From Virgibacillus sp. SK37 (lineage in GTDB: Bacteria; Bacillota; Bacilli; Bacillales; Amphibacillaceae): a DNA stretch of 64,000 nucleotides. Each line of letters begins with the position of its first letter. Positions within the stretch are counted from its first letter, which is position 1. A program made the translations under genes and the position numbers. The notes under the pieces were generated by a model. It made no database searches. It had not been told where the DNA came from and saw only the letters and a list, made by a program, of their open reading frames with translations. Positions 34,139 through 42,999 of this stretch are shown here, piece by piece. The stretch covers positions 3,510,213-3,574,212 of the forward strand of contig NZ_CP007161.1 in assembly GCF_000725285.1 (NCBI RefSeq). Direction: 5' to 3'.

Positions 34139-34780
34139 TTATTCCAGTCGACGTGCACAGATGTCAAGCAATGGACATCCATTGCATATTGGGTTACTTT
34201 TACAATGAACTTTTGCATGTTCTACCAATAGAGCGTGATATTCATTCATTAAAAATAAATCTAATGGTAATTCTTTCTCTAATATGAAGCGAAATTCATC
34301 ATAGGATATAGGCATATTATAACCTAATCGATAGAAAATACGTCTTGCATATGCATCAACCACAAATATTGGTTTATCAAATGCATAAAGCAACATCACA
34401 TCTGCCGTCTCTCTTCCGATACCATTGATTCTCAATAATTGATCCCTTAACTCTTCCCTATCCTTCTTTTTTAAATTTTCCACCTTATAATCATATAACC
34501 GAAACCAAGCCAGAAAGGCTTTAATCCGTTTTGCTTTCACATTAAAGAAACCGCTTGGACGTATTAACCGAGCTAACTCTTCCTGAGTCATTCTCTCAAT
34601 TTGGTCAGGCGATAAGAAAGGCTTCAATTGTACCAATGCTTTTTCAACATTTCGCCAGCTCGTATTCTGAACAAGAATAGATCCAATAAGCATTTCAAAT
34701 GGACTGTCAGCAGGCCACCAACTCTGGGTCCCGTATCTTTCTAATAGTTTTTCATAAATTCCATAGTAGTTTTCGGACAT
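34139..34780 (-). CDS. Endonuclease III-like HhH-GPD DNA glycosylase with FeS cluster
   Basis: A 213-residue base-excision-repair protein. The helix-hairpin-helix is LLRINGIGRETADVMLLYAF (about 115-135), followed by the catalytic Asp in PIFVVDAYARRIFYRLGY. The C-terminus has a cysteine cluster, C-x5-C-x2-C-x5-C, slightly shorter in its first gap than the usual C-x6-C. The Lys of true Nth (GRKTA) is Glu here (GRETA), so a lyase activity is doubtful. The protein is more like MagIII-type alkylated-base glycosylases. AAGGGTGAAG precedes the ATG. The gene is monocistronic and divergent from pstS. Confidence 0.85.
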   Translation of the reverse strand: MSENYYGIYEKLLERYGTQSWWPADSPFEMLIGSILVQNTSWRNVEKALVQLKPFLSPDQIERMTQEELARLIRPSGFFNVKAKRIKAFLAWFRLYDYKVENLKKKDREELRDQLLRINGIGRETADVMLLYAFDKPIFVVDAYARRIFYRLGYNMPISYDEFRFILEKELPLDLFLMNEYHALLVEHAKVHCKSNPICNGCPLLDICARRLE

Positions 34781-34847
34781 TATATCTTCACCCTTCGATC
34801 TCTCTTTCTAACTAGTTCACTTACTCCCTAAAGTATAAACCACGTAG

Positions 34848-34909
34848 TTAGACCTATATTTACAAAACATTTACACTACGCCAATACTTTCTTAATATTC
34901 ACCTACTAT
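34848..34909 (+). promoter_or_regulatory. Pho boxes and promoter of the pst operon
   Basis: Four hexamers follow each other at exactly 11-bp spacing: TTAGAC (34848), TTTACA (34859), TTTACA (34870) and CCAATA (34881). This is the phased TTAACA-like array that PhoP dimers bind in Bacillus. A -10 box TACTAT lies at 34904-34909, with no good -35, as expected for an activated promoter. Confidence 0.75.
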
Positions 34910-34969
34910 ACTTGCAATTGAGAGGGAAACTCTTAAAAACATAATTGCAAAAGGGGAGGACAATTTATT

Positions 34970-35971
34970 ATGAAATTTAAGTCATTTTTACTACTTATAC
35001 TAGGAGCTGCATTCGCGATACTGCTAGCAGCATGTGGGACAGACAAAGAGAAAAATGAAAGTTCTTCTGAAAGTGCAAGTGCGGAGAGCGGGAAAGATAC
35101 GAAAGATACTTCCTCTGAATTGGAAGGAAATGTTGTTATTGATGGTTCTGGTACGGTGTATCCATTAATGTCCCGCATCGCTGAGGAGTATATGATAACA
35201 GAACAACAAGGTGTTTCTGTTGAAGTAAGTCGCGCAGGAACTAGTGCAGGTTTTGAAAAATTTCTAATGAAAGATGGCACGGATTTCAATGATGCCTCTC
35301 GTAAAATAAAAGAAGAAGAGCAAGCAAAGGCAGATGAACTTGGTATTGAAACAAAAGAATTAAAAGTAGCTTTAGACGGATTAACCTTCGTTATCCACCC
35401 AGACAATGACTGGGCAACTGAAATGACACCGGAAGAGATTAAAAGCATTTTCCTGGCAGATGGCGGGGTTGAAAAATGGTCAGACATTAATCCCGATTGG
35501 CCCGATGAAAAAATTAATGCTGTAGGACCTAATGAAAACCATGGAACTTATGAGTTTTTCTATGAAAATATTTTAGAAGAAAAAGATCTTGTAAGTGATG
35601 TTAATTTACAACAAGAATACTCCACTTTAGTAACACTAGTTTCTGAAGATGTGAACGCGATTGGATTCTTCGGTTTTGGATACTATGTGAATAACAAGGA
35701 TAAATTGCAAGCAGTAAGCGTAGATTTTGGAAACGGCCCAGTAGAACCTTCGCTTGACACGATTGCAGAAGATGGAGAATATGCGGACTTTACCCGACCC
35801 GTGTTTACCTACTTGAACGTAAATCATGCTAAAGAAAAGCCTGAAGTACTCGATTATGCTTTATATGTAATGAATAACGTAAACACATTTGCAGGAGAAA
35901 CAGGCTTTGCTCCTATTCCGAATGGAGAAGCAGAGTCATTAATTGAAGAACTTGAAGCATTAAAAAAATAA
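34970..35971 (+). CDS. pstS: PstS, phosphate-binding lipoprotein
   Basis: A 333-residue solute-binding protein. The signal peptide ends in the lipobox LLAAC with lipid-bearing Cys22. A Ser/Glu-rich linker (about 25-50) precedes the PstS fold. Phosphate-binding segments are VIDGSGTVYPL near 58 and RAGTSAGFEKFL near 88. It binds phosphate outside the membrane and delivers it to PstCA. GGGGAGG precedes the ATG. The first gene of pstSCAB, it is controlled by upstream Pho boxes. Length is at the high end for Bacillus PstS (about 300). Confidence 0.95.
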   Translation: MKFKSFLLLILGAAFAILLAACGTDKEKNESSSESASAESGKDTKDTSSELEGNVVIDGSGTVYPLMSRIAEEYMITEQQGVSVEVSRAGTSAGFEKFLMKDGTDFNDASRKIKEEEQAKADELGIETKELKVALDGLTFVIHPDNDWATEMTPEEIKSIFLADGGVEKWSDINPDWPDEKINAVGPNENHGTYEFFYENILEEKDLVSDVNLQQEYSTLVTLVSEDVNAIGFFGFGYYVNNKDKLQAVSVDFGNGPVEPSLDTIAEDGEYADFTRPVFTYLNVNHAKEKPEVLDYALYVMNNVNTFAGETGFAPIPNGEAESLIEELEALKK

Positions 35972-36069
35972 AAGAGCAGTGGTAGAAGGAAGCATGAGAT
36001 GAGGGCTGATTCACGCTCTCATCTTCTTGTGACTTATTATGCGAGAACCTTGGAAAGGAGTACTAACAA

Positions 36070-37023
36070 ATGGCAGCCCAACCCGAATTTAAGCAGCAGC
36101 CTGGAGATATCAAAAATATTATTGAACATAAAAAACAAAGAAATAGCCTGGCTTCTGCCAGCGAGAAGCTTATACCGACAATCCTTTTCATTATTGCTTC
36201 CATTTCCATCCTTACAACAGCCGGTATTGTTGTAACATTGCTGACCGAAACGATTGCTTTTTTTCAACAAGTACCGTTTGGAGAATTTTTCACTGGAAAA
36301 ATACTGAAACCTCTAAGTCAAAATCCGGAGTTCGGTATACTCCCTTTAATCAACGGTACAATTATTTCATCCCTTATCGCCATAATAATTGCCGGTCCAA
36401 TTGGTATTATGACGGCAGTGTATTTAAGTGAATATGCTTCTGAAAGAGTTAGAAAAATCTTAAAGCCATTGTTGGAGATACTTGCAGGAATTCCAACCAT
36501 TGTCTATGGGTTCTTTGCATTTACATTTGTTACACCTATTTTAAGAGAAATTATCCCCGGAATGGGAGCTACGAACATTCTAAGCCCCGGCTTGGTAATG
36601 GGAGTAATGATTATCCCAATGATCGCTTCCTTATCCGAAGATGCCCTTATCTCTGTACCAAATAGCATGAGGGAAGGGGCATTAGCTATGGGCGCTACAA
36701 AGCTGGAGACAACTTTTCGGGTAGTTATCCCAGCAGCTTTATCAGGGATTATTGCTTCCTTTGTATTAGGTATTTCACGTGCGATAGGAGAAACAATGAT
36801 CGTCACCATTGCTAGTGGAAGTTCTAAAAATTTCACCTTTGATGTTACACAGTCTATGCAAACAATGACTGCATATATTGTAGAAGTCGCAGGAGGAGAC
36901 GCTCCAGCCGGTTCTACGATTTACTATAGTTTATATGCTGTTGCAATGACATTGTTTATTTTTACACTTCTAATGAATGTACTCGCAAGGTATGTTTCTC
37001 GTCGATTCAGGGAGGAATATTAA
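36070..37023 (+). CDS. pstC: PstC, phosphate ABC transporter permease
   Basis: A 317-residue permease with six membrane helices. The inner-membrane coupling loop reads EDALISVPNSMREGALAMGATKLET (about 195-220), the EAA motif that contacts PstB. The PTIVYGFFAFTFVTP segment is typical. AAAGGAG precedes the ATG. A 98-base spacer separates it from pstS and no terminator is obvious there. Its stop overlaps the pstA start (TAATG). Confidence 0.95.
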   Translation: MAAQPEFKQQPGDIKNIIEHKKQRNSLASASEKLIPTILFIIASISILTTAGIVVTLLTETIAFFQQVPFGEFFTGKILKPLSQNPEFGILPLINGTIISSLIAIIIAGPIGIMTAVYLSEYASERVRKILKPLLEILAGIPTIVYGFFAFTFVTPILREIIPGMGATNILSPGLVMGVMIIPMIASLSEDALISVPNSMREGALAMGATKLETTFRVVIPAALSGIIASFVLGISRAIGETMIVTIASGSSKNFTFDVTQSMQTMTAYIVEVAGGDAPAGSTIYYSLYAVAMTLFIFTLLMNVLARYVSRRFREEY

Positions 37024-37910
37024 TGTTGAAATATATTGATCAAGCGGACGTACAAAAGAGAATGAATTACCGTATTTGGAAAAATAGTTTATGTAAAGCT
37101 TTATTCTTGTTTGCAGCCATGTTCGGATTGATTGTATTGGCGATATTATTAGTTCGTGTATTTTTTCAAGGTGTTAATTGGATTGATATGGAGTTTATTG
37201 CAAGTAAACTTTCTACAAATGCTGACAGAGCTGGGATTATGGGAGCAATACTAGGAACATTCTGGCTTATGGTTGTTGTCATTCCTGCAACATTAATTAT
37301 TGGGATAGGTACTGCAATCTATCTTGAACTTTATGCTAAAAAAGGACGAATGCAAGCTCTTGTACAAACAAATATTGCAAACTTAGCAGGTGTACCTTCC
37401 ATTGTTTACGGTTTATTAGGATTAACTGTATTTGTGAGAGCAATGGATTTCGGCAATATTGTGCTTGCAGGAGGGCTTACACTTTCTCTACTTGTCCTAC
37501 CTATTGTAATTGTAGCTGCACAGGAAGCCATTCGTTCTCTCCCTCAGCATTTGAGTGAAGCCTCTTATGGAATGGGAGCAACAAAATGGCAAACAGTAAA
37601 AAATGTCGTGCTCCCAGCAGCTTTACCGAGCATTCTAACAGGTTCCATACTTGCCTTTTCCCGTGCAATCGGGGAAACTGCACCGTTGACTGTTATTGGC
37701 ATTCCTGCACTGCTCATTCCATTTCCAGGTGGAATTATGGATACATTCACCGTATTGCCAATGCAAATATATTATTGGACATTGGACTCATCCCTTGTAG
37801 CTGAATATGCCAACCTGGCTGCAGCTACCATTGTAGTACTTCTGCTGATGCTGTTTATACTAAACTTTATTGCAGTTCTAATCAGAAACAAATTTCAAAA
37901 GAGATATTAA
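37023..37910 (+). CDS. pstA: PstA, phosphate ABC transporter permease
   Basis: A 295-residue permease with six membrane helices. The EAA loop is QEAIRSLPQHLSEASYGMGATKWQTVKNVVLPAALPSI, and GVPSIVYGLLGLTVFV parallels the same segment of PstC. It starts inside the pstC stop codon, so the two permeases are made in equal amount. Its stop codon is the first base triplet of a structured repeat (family F) that separates it from pstB. Confidence 0.95.
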   Translation: MLKYIDQADVQKRMNYRIWKNSLCKALFLFAAMFGLIVLAILLVRVFFQGVNWIDMEFIASKLSTNADRAGIMGAILGTFWLMVVVIPATLIIGIGTAIYLELYAKKGRMQALVQTNIANLAGVPSIVYGLLGLTVFVRAMDFGNIVLAGGLTLSLLVLPIVIVAAQEAIRSLPQHLSEASYGMGATKWQTVKNVVLPAALPSILTGSILAFSRAIGETAPLTVIGIPALLIPFPGGIMDTFTVLPMQIYYWTLDSSLVAEYANLAAATIVVLLLMLFILNFIAVLIRNKFQKRY

Positions 37911-37911
37911 A

Positions 37912-38130
37912 AGCAAAAGCGCAAGCGCCTTGATTACCCCCGACAAGCTTAAGCAAGAATTCGCAGTGGCGTTTTTTGGCCACGTAGAGTTATTGCTTAA
38001 GACCTCGAGGGGGTAGGCGCTGGAGCTGGACGTGGTTCCTTTTGACAAAGAATTAGTAAGGTTAATAATTTATACTCTCATACCTTTTAAAAGCAAAAGC
38101 GCAAGTGCCTTTCCCCAGGTTGGCATACTC
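37912..38130 (+). repeat. Structured repeat family F (copy F2 and partial F3) between pstA and pstB
   Basis: F2 can fold into nested stems: AGCGCC (37924-37929) with GGCGCT (38016-38021); CCCCC (37937-37941) with GGGGG (38009-38013); CTTAAGCAA (37948-37956) with TTGCTTAAG (37993-38001); and GTGGC (37966-37970) with GCCAC (37979-37983). The opening word AAAAGCAAAAGCGCAAG recurs at 38088-38105 as a fragment, F3. No gene is present. The element lies inside the pst operon and may attenuate or stabilise its mRNA. Confidence 0.75.
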
Positions 38131-38168
38131 GGATGAAGTAAATTAGATAAATAAAGGAGATGGAGAAT

Positions 38169-39005
38169 TTGAGTACATTAACAGATCCCTATAATATGGA
38201 GAGTAAAACAATTTCAATGACAAGGCTACTCACAAGACCAATTCCTACGAATAAAACAGTATATCAAACGGAAGATTTAAATCTATGGTATGGATTAACA
38301 CACGCCCTTAAGGAAATTAATTTATCCATTTATGAAAAGGAAGTAACTGCTATCATTGGCCCATCAGGATGCGGGAAATCCACTTTCCTAAAAACTCTTA
38401 ATCGTATGGTAGAACTGGTTCCAACAGTGAGAACTTCGGGGACCATCAGCTACCAAGGCAGAAATATTCTGGATAAGTCTTTTAGACCAGAGGAGCTAAG
38501 GACCCGTGTTGGTATGGTATTTCAGAAACCAAACCCATTTCCAAAATCTATTTATGAAAACGTGGCCTATGGACCTAAAATTCATGGGATTCGCAATAAA
38601 AAAATTCTCGATCAAATTGTGGAACAAAGCTTACGTGGAGCTTCCATATGGGATGAAGTAAAGGATCGCCTAAAAGAAAATGCATACGGCCTCTCTGGAG
38701 GGCAGCAACAGCGCTTATGCATCGCACGTTGTCTTGCTATTGAGCCAAATGTCATTTTAATGGATGAACCGACATCCGCGCTTGATCCAAAGTCTACTTT
38801 ACGAGTAGAAGAATTAATTCAGAAATTAAAAAAAGATTATTCCATTGTTATTGTTACTCATAACATGCAGCAAGCTGCCAGGATTTCTGATAAAACAGCC
38901 TTCTTTTTAAACGGGGAGGTAGTCGAATATGATAACACAGACATTATTTTTAATAACCCTACGGATCACCGTACAGAAGACTATATTGCAGGACGATTTG
39001 GATAA
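38169..39005 (+). CDS. pstB: PstB, phosphate ABC transporter ATPase
   Basis: A 278-residue ABC ATPase. Walker A is GPSGCGKST (about 65-73), the signature is [16 protein letters not shown], and Walker B with catalytic Glu is [30 protein letters not shown] is typical of PstB. A TTG start at 38169 is preferred: AAAGGAG ends nine bases before it, whereas the ATG at 38160 touches it. The N-terminus is about 25 residues longer than minimal PstB. No phoU follows; a strong terminator ends the operon. Confidence 0.93.
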   Translation: MSTLTDPYNMESKTISMTRLLTRPIPTNKTVYQTEDLNLWYGLTHALKEINLSIYEKEVTAIIGPSGCGKSTFLKTLNRMVELVPTVRTSGTISYQGRNILDKSFRPEELRTRVGMVFQKPNPFPKSIYENVAYGPKIHGIRNKKILDQIVEQSLRGASIWDEVKDRLKENAYGLSGGQQQRLCIARCLAIEPNVILMDEPTSALDPKSTLRVEELIQKLKKDYSIVIVTHNMQQAARISDKTAFFLNGEVVEYDNTDIIFNNPTDHRTEDYIAGRFG

Positions 39006-39025
39006 TAAGATGCTGCCGGCAAAAT

Positions 39026-39058
39026 AAAACCACGATCTTTTTAGGAGATCGTGGTTTT
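39026..39058. terminator. Terminator of the pst operon
   Basis: A 13-bp perfect stem, AAAACCACGATCT with AGATCGTGGTTTT, encloses a 7-base loop. It also serves the small minus-strand gene that converges on it. Confidence 0.88.
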
Positions 39059-39087
39059 ACTATTACAGAAAGACTTTTACTTATTGG

Positions 39088-39237
39088 TTATTCATCCTTA
39101 CTACTCTGATATTCATTCGGTTCTTCTCCAGGATGATTGTTGTAATTTTTATATTGGCTTTTCCGTCCATTGCGATGCTCCCCGCTCTGTTTATTCTTTT
39201 TGAACATATTGTTAAATTCTTTTTCTTTATTAACCAT
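39088..39237 (-). CDS. Small hydrophilic protein (49 residues)
   Basis: A minus-strand frame starting ATG at 39237 with GAAAGGAGAG about eleven bases upstream and ending TAA at 39088. The product (begins MVNKEKEFNNMFKKNKQ) is almost entirely polar: Asn, Lys, Gln, Glu and Ser, with no hydrophobic core. Such composition is common in minor small acid-soluble spore proteins, but I cannot match it to a named one. Good start signals and the shared terminator at 39026-39058 support it as a real gene. Confidence 0.6.
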   Translation of the reverse strand: MVNKEKEFNNMFKKNKQSGEHRNGRKSQYKNYNNHPGEEPNEYQSSKDE

Positions 39238-39384
39238 AAAAGTTTATCTCTCCTTTCATTTTCATTAGTTTCTGAATGGGGATATTATTTATTCACAAAT
39301 AGTACTTCTCATTTTATTTTTTAAAAAATACAGTTTATTATTAGATGTATAGGCTTTTTTGTTTTGGAAGGAATGTTTATAAAT

Positions 39385-40875
39385 ATGGCTGTTGAAACAT
39401 TGATCTTTTTATTCACTGCAATGCTCCTTATGGGCGTCTTAGCCACTAAATTCTCCACCCGTTTAGGTCTTCCTGCCTTAGTCCTCTTCTTACTCGTAGG
39501 AATGGGCCTAAATCGTTTTGTCTTCTTTGAAAATGTAGAGCTTTCGCAGCTTATTGGAATAATGGCATTAATTATCATTTTGTTTGAAGGTGGTACCCAA
39601 ACAAAATGGAATCACATCCGTCCCGTGTTAGGGGCAGCAAGTATCCTTTCCACCATCGGCGTACTAATTACTACAATTCTCACTGGCTTTGCTGCCATGT
39701 ATATCCTGGACTTCTCGCTATTGGAAGGCATGTTATTTGGAGCCATTGTTGGTTCTACTGATGCAGCAGCTGTTTTCTCCGTGCTGGGTAATAAAAACAT
39801 CAAGCGCAAATTAACCTCTACCTTGGAAGCGGAATCTGGCTCCAATGACCCTATGGCGGTCTTCCTTACTGTTGCATTTATAGAAATGATACAAATTCCC
39901 GATTCATCCATATGGTCTGCTGTTGGCAGCTTTTTTATACAAATGGGACTTGGGTTGCTCCTTGGGTTCTTACTCGGTAAATTAACTGTTTTAGTAATCA
40001 ACCGGATTAAGCTTGATACTGCAGGTCTATACCCTGTGCTTGCACTAGCAATGGCTACGCTAACCTATATACTAACCGACACTTTAGGAGGAAGCGGGTT
40101 ACTTGCTGTTTATGTGATGGCTGTATATGTAGGGAACAATGACCTTATGTACCGTTTTACCATATTACGATTTAACGAAGGATTTGCTTGGATGATGCAA
40201 ATTCTCATGTTTATTCTTTTAGGCTTACTTGTTTTTCCAACTCAATTACTGGATGTTTTTTGGCAAGGTATTATCTTGTCTATTATTCTCATGTTCTTAT
40301 CGCGGCCTATTGCTGTCTTCCTATCCATGATTTTTCTGAAGTACAGTATAAAGGAAAAACTGTTTGTCTCCTGGTCCGGGTTAAAAGGTGCGGTTCCTAT
40401 CGTATTAGCTACCTACCCTATTGTTGCTGATATTCCAAACAGTCAAACTATATTTAATGCTGTATTTTTCGTTGTGATGATTTCAGCACTTGTTCAAGGG
40501 AGCAGCTTGTCTTGGCTCGCAAGTAAACTTGGACTGACAGAAGATAAGACTAAAAACTTAATGCCCAGCCTGGAAATCATTAATCTTGGAACAACCGACT
40601 CAGAAATTATGGAAGTATTTATCACGAGCAACTCACCAGCATTGGATACTTCCCTCATCGATTTAGAGCTCCCGGCAAATACACTTATTATCGGAGTGAT
40701 CCGTAATGATGAACTGATTACCCCCTCTGGTAATACGATCATTAAAGATGGAGATACCTTATATGTACTAAGCAATAAGAAAAGCAGAGATAAAGCCAAA
40801 AGTGTATTAATGGGAAAAAAGATAAAGGAAAAAGAAATTAAAAAAGCGAGTAAAAGAAAGCATAAACAAAAATAA
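39385..40875 (+). CDS. CPA1-type potassium/proton (cation/H+) antiporter with TrkA-C domain
   Basis: A 496-residue antiporter. Residues 1-390 hold about twelve membrane helices, with family segments ILFEGGTQTKW (about 65-75), GSTDAAAVFSVLG (about 128-140) and ESGSNDPMAVFLTV (about 155-168), the Asp residue being the ion site. Residues 410-480 form a TrkA-C/RCK_C regulatory domain (DTSLIDLELPANTLIIGVIRNDELITPSGNTIIKDGDTLYVL). The group includes NhaP2/CvrA K+/H+ antiporters. The ATG at 39385 follows GGAAGGA by about twelve bases. The gene is monocistronic with its own terminator. Confidence 0.9.
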   Translation: MAVETLIFLFTAMLLMGVLATKFSTRLGLPALVLFLLVGMGLNRFVFFENVELSQLIGIMALIIILFEGGTQTKWNHIRPVLGAASILSTIGVLITTILTGFAAMYILDFSLLEGMLFGAIVGSTDAAAVFSVLGNKNIKRKLTSTLEAESGSNDPMAVFLTVAFIEMIQIPDSSIWSAVGSFFIQMGLGLLLGFLLGKLTVLVINRIKLDTAGLYPVLALAMATLTYILTDTLGGSGLLAVYVMAVYVGNNDLMYRFTILRFNEGFAWMMQILMFILLGLLVFPTQLLDVFWQGIILSIILMFLSRPIAVFLSMIFLKYSIKEKLFVSWSGLKGAVPIVLATYPIVADIPNSQTIFNAVFFVVMISALVQGSSLSWLASKLGLTEDKTKNLMPSLEIINLGTTDSEIMEVFITSNSPALDTSLIDLELPANTLIIGVIRNDELITPSGNTIIKDGDTLYVLSNKKSRDKAKSVLMGKKIKEKEIKKASKRKHKQK

Positions 40876-40885
40876 TAATATAATT

Positions 40886-40914
40886 GCTGTTACCAGTTGG
40901 TAGCAGCTTTTTTT
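40886..40914 (+). terminator. Terminator of the antiporter gene
   Basis: GCTGTTACCA pairs with TGGTAGCAGC (one G-T wobble), followed by TTTTTTT. Confidence 0.87.
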
Positions 40915-40980
40915 ACATGAGATAGGTATGGTAACCCTCCCAGATAGCTCTGAAATTACGGCTGATTATCCAGCTCTCTG

Positions 40981-41060
40981 GCGGATTCCTCATCCCTCCT
41001 GCTGATCATTCTCTTCTCCGGCGGATTCCTCCCCTCTCCTGCTAATAATTATCGTCGATA
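40981..41060 (+). repeat. Tandem pair of 40-bp degenerate units
   Basis: Two adjoining units begin GCGGATTCCTC and continue ...CTCCTGCT-AT-ATT; 25 of the first 30 bases agree. Related words (ATCCGCCGGAGA, GATTATCCG) are scattered at 26375-26400 and near 54445-54475. The rest of the gap from 40915 to 41208 shows nothing else recognisable. Confidence 0.5.
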
Positions 41061-41208
41061 GTCCGCACTTCCCTCCTAACTACGGATTTACGAGATGACT
41101 TCAAAATCAAACATATCAAAAGAACCTTTTTTATGCCCCTTTTTTATATCTTCAAACGATTTTAATAATAGGAAAGAAATCATAAAAAGTTGTAAAGGGG
41201 TTTTCATT

Positions 41209-41886
41209 ATGAAATTATATTTAGATCCAGGACATGGTGGTACAGATCCAGGGGCAGTAGGAAATGGTTTACGGGAAAAGGAGATTGCATTGGATATTGC
41301 GCTGCGTATTCAAAAATTAATTATCGCAAATTACGTTAATGTAGAAGTAAAAATGAGTCGTACGAAAGATTCCACGATAAGTCTTCAGCAGCGAACAAAT
41401 GAGGCGAACAAATGGAAAGCTGATTTTTTTCTTTCCATTCATTGCAATGCGTTTAACGGGAAGGGTAAAGGCTATGAAGATTTCATCTATCGTGGTCTAT
41501 CAGAGCTATCCAAAACAAGGAGATACCAAAGCATTTTGCATCAAGAAATTTCTAAAGTAAACCAGCTTGCTAATCGGGGAAGGAAATCAGCAAATTTCCA
41601 TGTACTAAGAGAAACCTCAATGGCTGCACTCCTCACAGAAAATGGATTTATTGACAACAAAGATGATGCTATTTTAATGAAAAAAATCTCTTGGCGCCAA
41701 CAAGTTGCGCTAGGTCATGTAAATGGGATAGCAAAGGCCTTTCAGCTAAAGCGTACAAAAACTACTACAAAAACAACTTTGTACCGCGTCATCGGTGGAT
41801 CATTTACAGAACGAGCAAATGCAGAAAAACGATTACAATCGATTGTGAAGGCAGGAATAAAAGATGCTTATATAGAAAAGAATTAA
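41209..41886 (+). CDS. CwlC-like N-acetylmuramoyl-L-alanine amidase
   Basis: A 225-residue amidase_3 enzyme that cuts the lactyl-alanine bond of peptidoglycan. It opens directly with MKLYLDPGHGGTDPGAVGNGLREKE (zinc His and Glu), then SIHCNAFNG with a second zinc His, and ends the domain with LLTENGFIDN (catalytic Glu). Residues about 188-225 form one SPOR-like repeat (LYRVIGGSFTERANAEKRL). B. subtilis CwlC has the same layout with two repeats, no signal peptide, and acts in mother-cell lysis; that role is inferred here. AAAGGGG precedes the ATG at 41209; a longer frame from 41095 is unsupported. Confidence 0.9.
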   Translation: MKLYLDPGHGGTDPGAVGNGLREKEIALDIALRIQKLIIANYVNVEVKMSRTKDSTISLQQRTNEANKWKADFFLSIHCNAFNGKGKGYEDFIYRGLSELSKTRRYQSILHQEISKVNQLANRGRKSANFHVLRETSMAALLTENGFIDNKDDAILMKKISWRQQVALGHVNGIAKAFQLKRTKTTTKTTLYRVIGGSFTERANAEKRLQSIVKAGIKDAYIEKN

Positions 41887-41963
41887 ATTTTTTGGTCAAG
41901 ATGCCCCTTTTTCACTATTTATTTCGATTATAGAAGTAAAAGAGCGAATTAGGGGGTCTATTT

Positions 41964-42527
41964 ATGCTTAAAACACATTTTTCTTTTGAGGAAATTTTAG
42001 AACAAAATGAACGAAGAATTCACTATCAAATAAATCAGCTCCATATCAGAGATGTTAATCAGGATTATTATAGTGAAGGATTAGTTGCACTATGGAATGC
42101 CTACCGAACATACAAACCAGATAAAGGCCCAATGGCAACTTACTTTAATTACACGATTCGTAACCGTCTGATTGATCAGATGCGAAAGGAGAATAGACGG
42201 CTGGATATTCAGGAAACTTACTTATTAAATTTCAGATCGGACTATTGCGATGGGAATCACCAGCGAATAAGCAGTGGAAATAATCTTGCTATCAGAAGTG
42301 AAGGTGCTGATTTAGTAGAGGATAATAATTTTTGGGGACAGTTGAAAGCTAACCTAACGGCAAATCAATGGAAATGGATTTATTTTCACATTATAGATGG
42401 GATGACTTTAACGGATATTGCCATACAGGAAAACACAACACTAGAAGCCGTTAAAAGCTGGGGAAAGCAAGTAAGGAAAAAGTTAAGGGATGAAGAATTC
42501 AGAGAAAAAGTCCAATGGAAAATATAA
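41964..42527 (+). CDS. Sigma-70-family RNA polymerase sigma factor
   Basis: A 187-residue sigma factor with a region 2 (DYYSEGLVALWNAYRTYKPDKGPMATYFNYTIRNRLIDQMRKENR, about 30-75) and a shorter region 4-like helix-turn-helix (MTLTDIAIQENTTLEAVKSWGKQVRKKLRDE, about 148-178). No anti-sigma gene is adjacent. It is 77 bases after the cwlC-like gene in the same direction and may share its timing, but has its own AGGGGG ribosome site. It resembles small sigma factors seen in late sporulation or competence; the regulon cannot be deduced. Confidence 0.8.
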   Translation: MLKTHFSFEEILEQNERRIHYQINQLHIRDVNQDYYSEGLVALWNAYRTYKPDKGPMATYFNYTIRNRLIDQMRKENRRLDIQETYLLNFRSDYCDGNHQRISSGNNLAIRSEGADLVEDNNFWGQLKANLTANQWKWIYFHIIDGMTLTDIAIQENTTLEAVKSWGKQVRKKLRDEEFREKVQWKI

Positions 42528-42535
42528 TTACAACA

Positions 42536-42566
42536 AAAAGCATGTCCATGGCAGACATGCTTTTTT
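42536..42566 (+). terminator. Terminator of the sigma factor gene
   Basis: AAAAGCATGTC pairs with GACATGCTTTT, followed by TT, directly after the stop. Confidence 0.87.
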
Positions 42567-42810
42567 CTGTATGTTTAAGCAGATCGATTGTATATACTGC
42601 GAATTAACTTGGTGTATAGAATATAAAAACAACTTTGAAGCAGAGGAAAAATTCTTTGCAGAGAGGTTGGCAAGCCTGGCGCGAGATTCGGATAGCAATG
42701 GGTAATTCGGTAGCTGCTGAGGTGGGATTGTCGAATAAGAGATGGTTAATGGACAATAGCGATCGATGTAGTGGTGAAACTGTCCAATAAGTGAGCTTTC
42801 TCTGATAAGG

Positions 42811-42900
42811 GCGACATCTGCTCGTTTCCTCATTATCCCACAGTGTCTATTTGCCACCAGCATGGCTTCGTCCGCTACGCTCTGTAGCGTATATAGTGTG
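42811..42900 (+). repeat. Degenerate family A/E repeat (copy E2)
   Basis: GCGACATCTGCTCGTT, CAGTGTCTATTTGCC and CAGCATGGCTTCGTCCGCTACGCTCTG repeat the order found at 32050-32100 and in repeat A. The rest of the 470-base gap (42567-42999) shows a purine-rich stretch without coding signs, then the region that must carry the yetF-like promoter. Confidence 0.58.
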
Positions 42901-42999
42901 AAGTAAGGAGGTTATAGAATGGTCCAGCTTTGTTGTATAAATATTAAATTGTTACAAACAACTATACTATCCATTAAACTAGGAGAAAGTAGGTAACCT

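Noticed and set aside
40981-41060. Possible CRISPR array
   Set aside because: Only two adjoining degenerate units, no spacers and no cas genes.
42490-42705. 71-codon plus-strand frame after the sigma factor gene
   Set aside because: It begins inside the sigma factor gene and runs through its terminator hairpin; no ribosome site.
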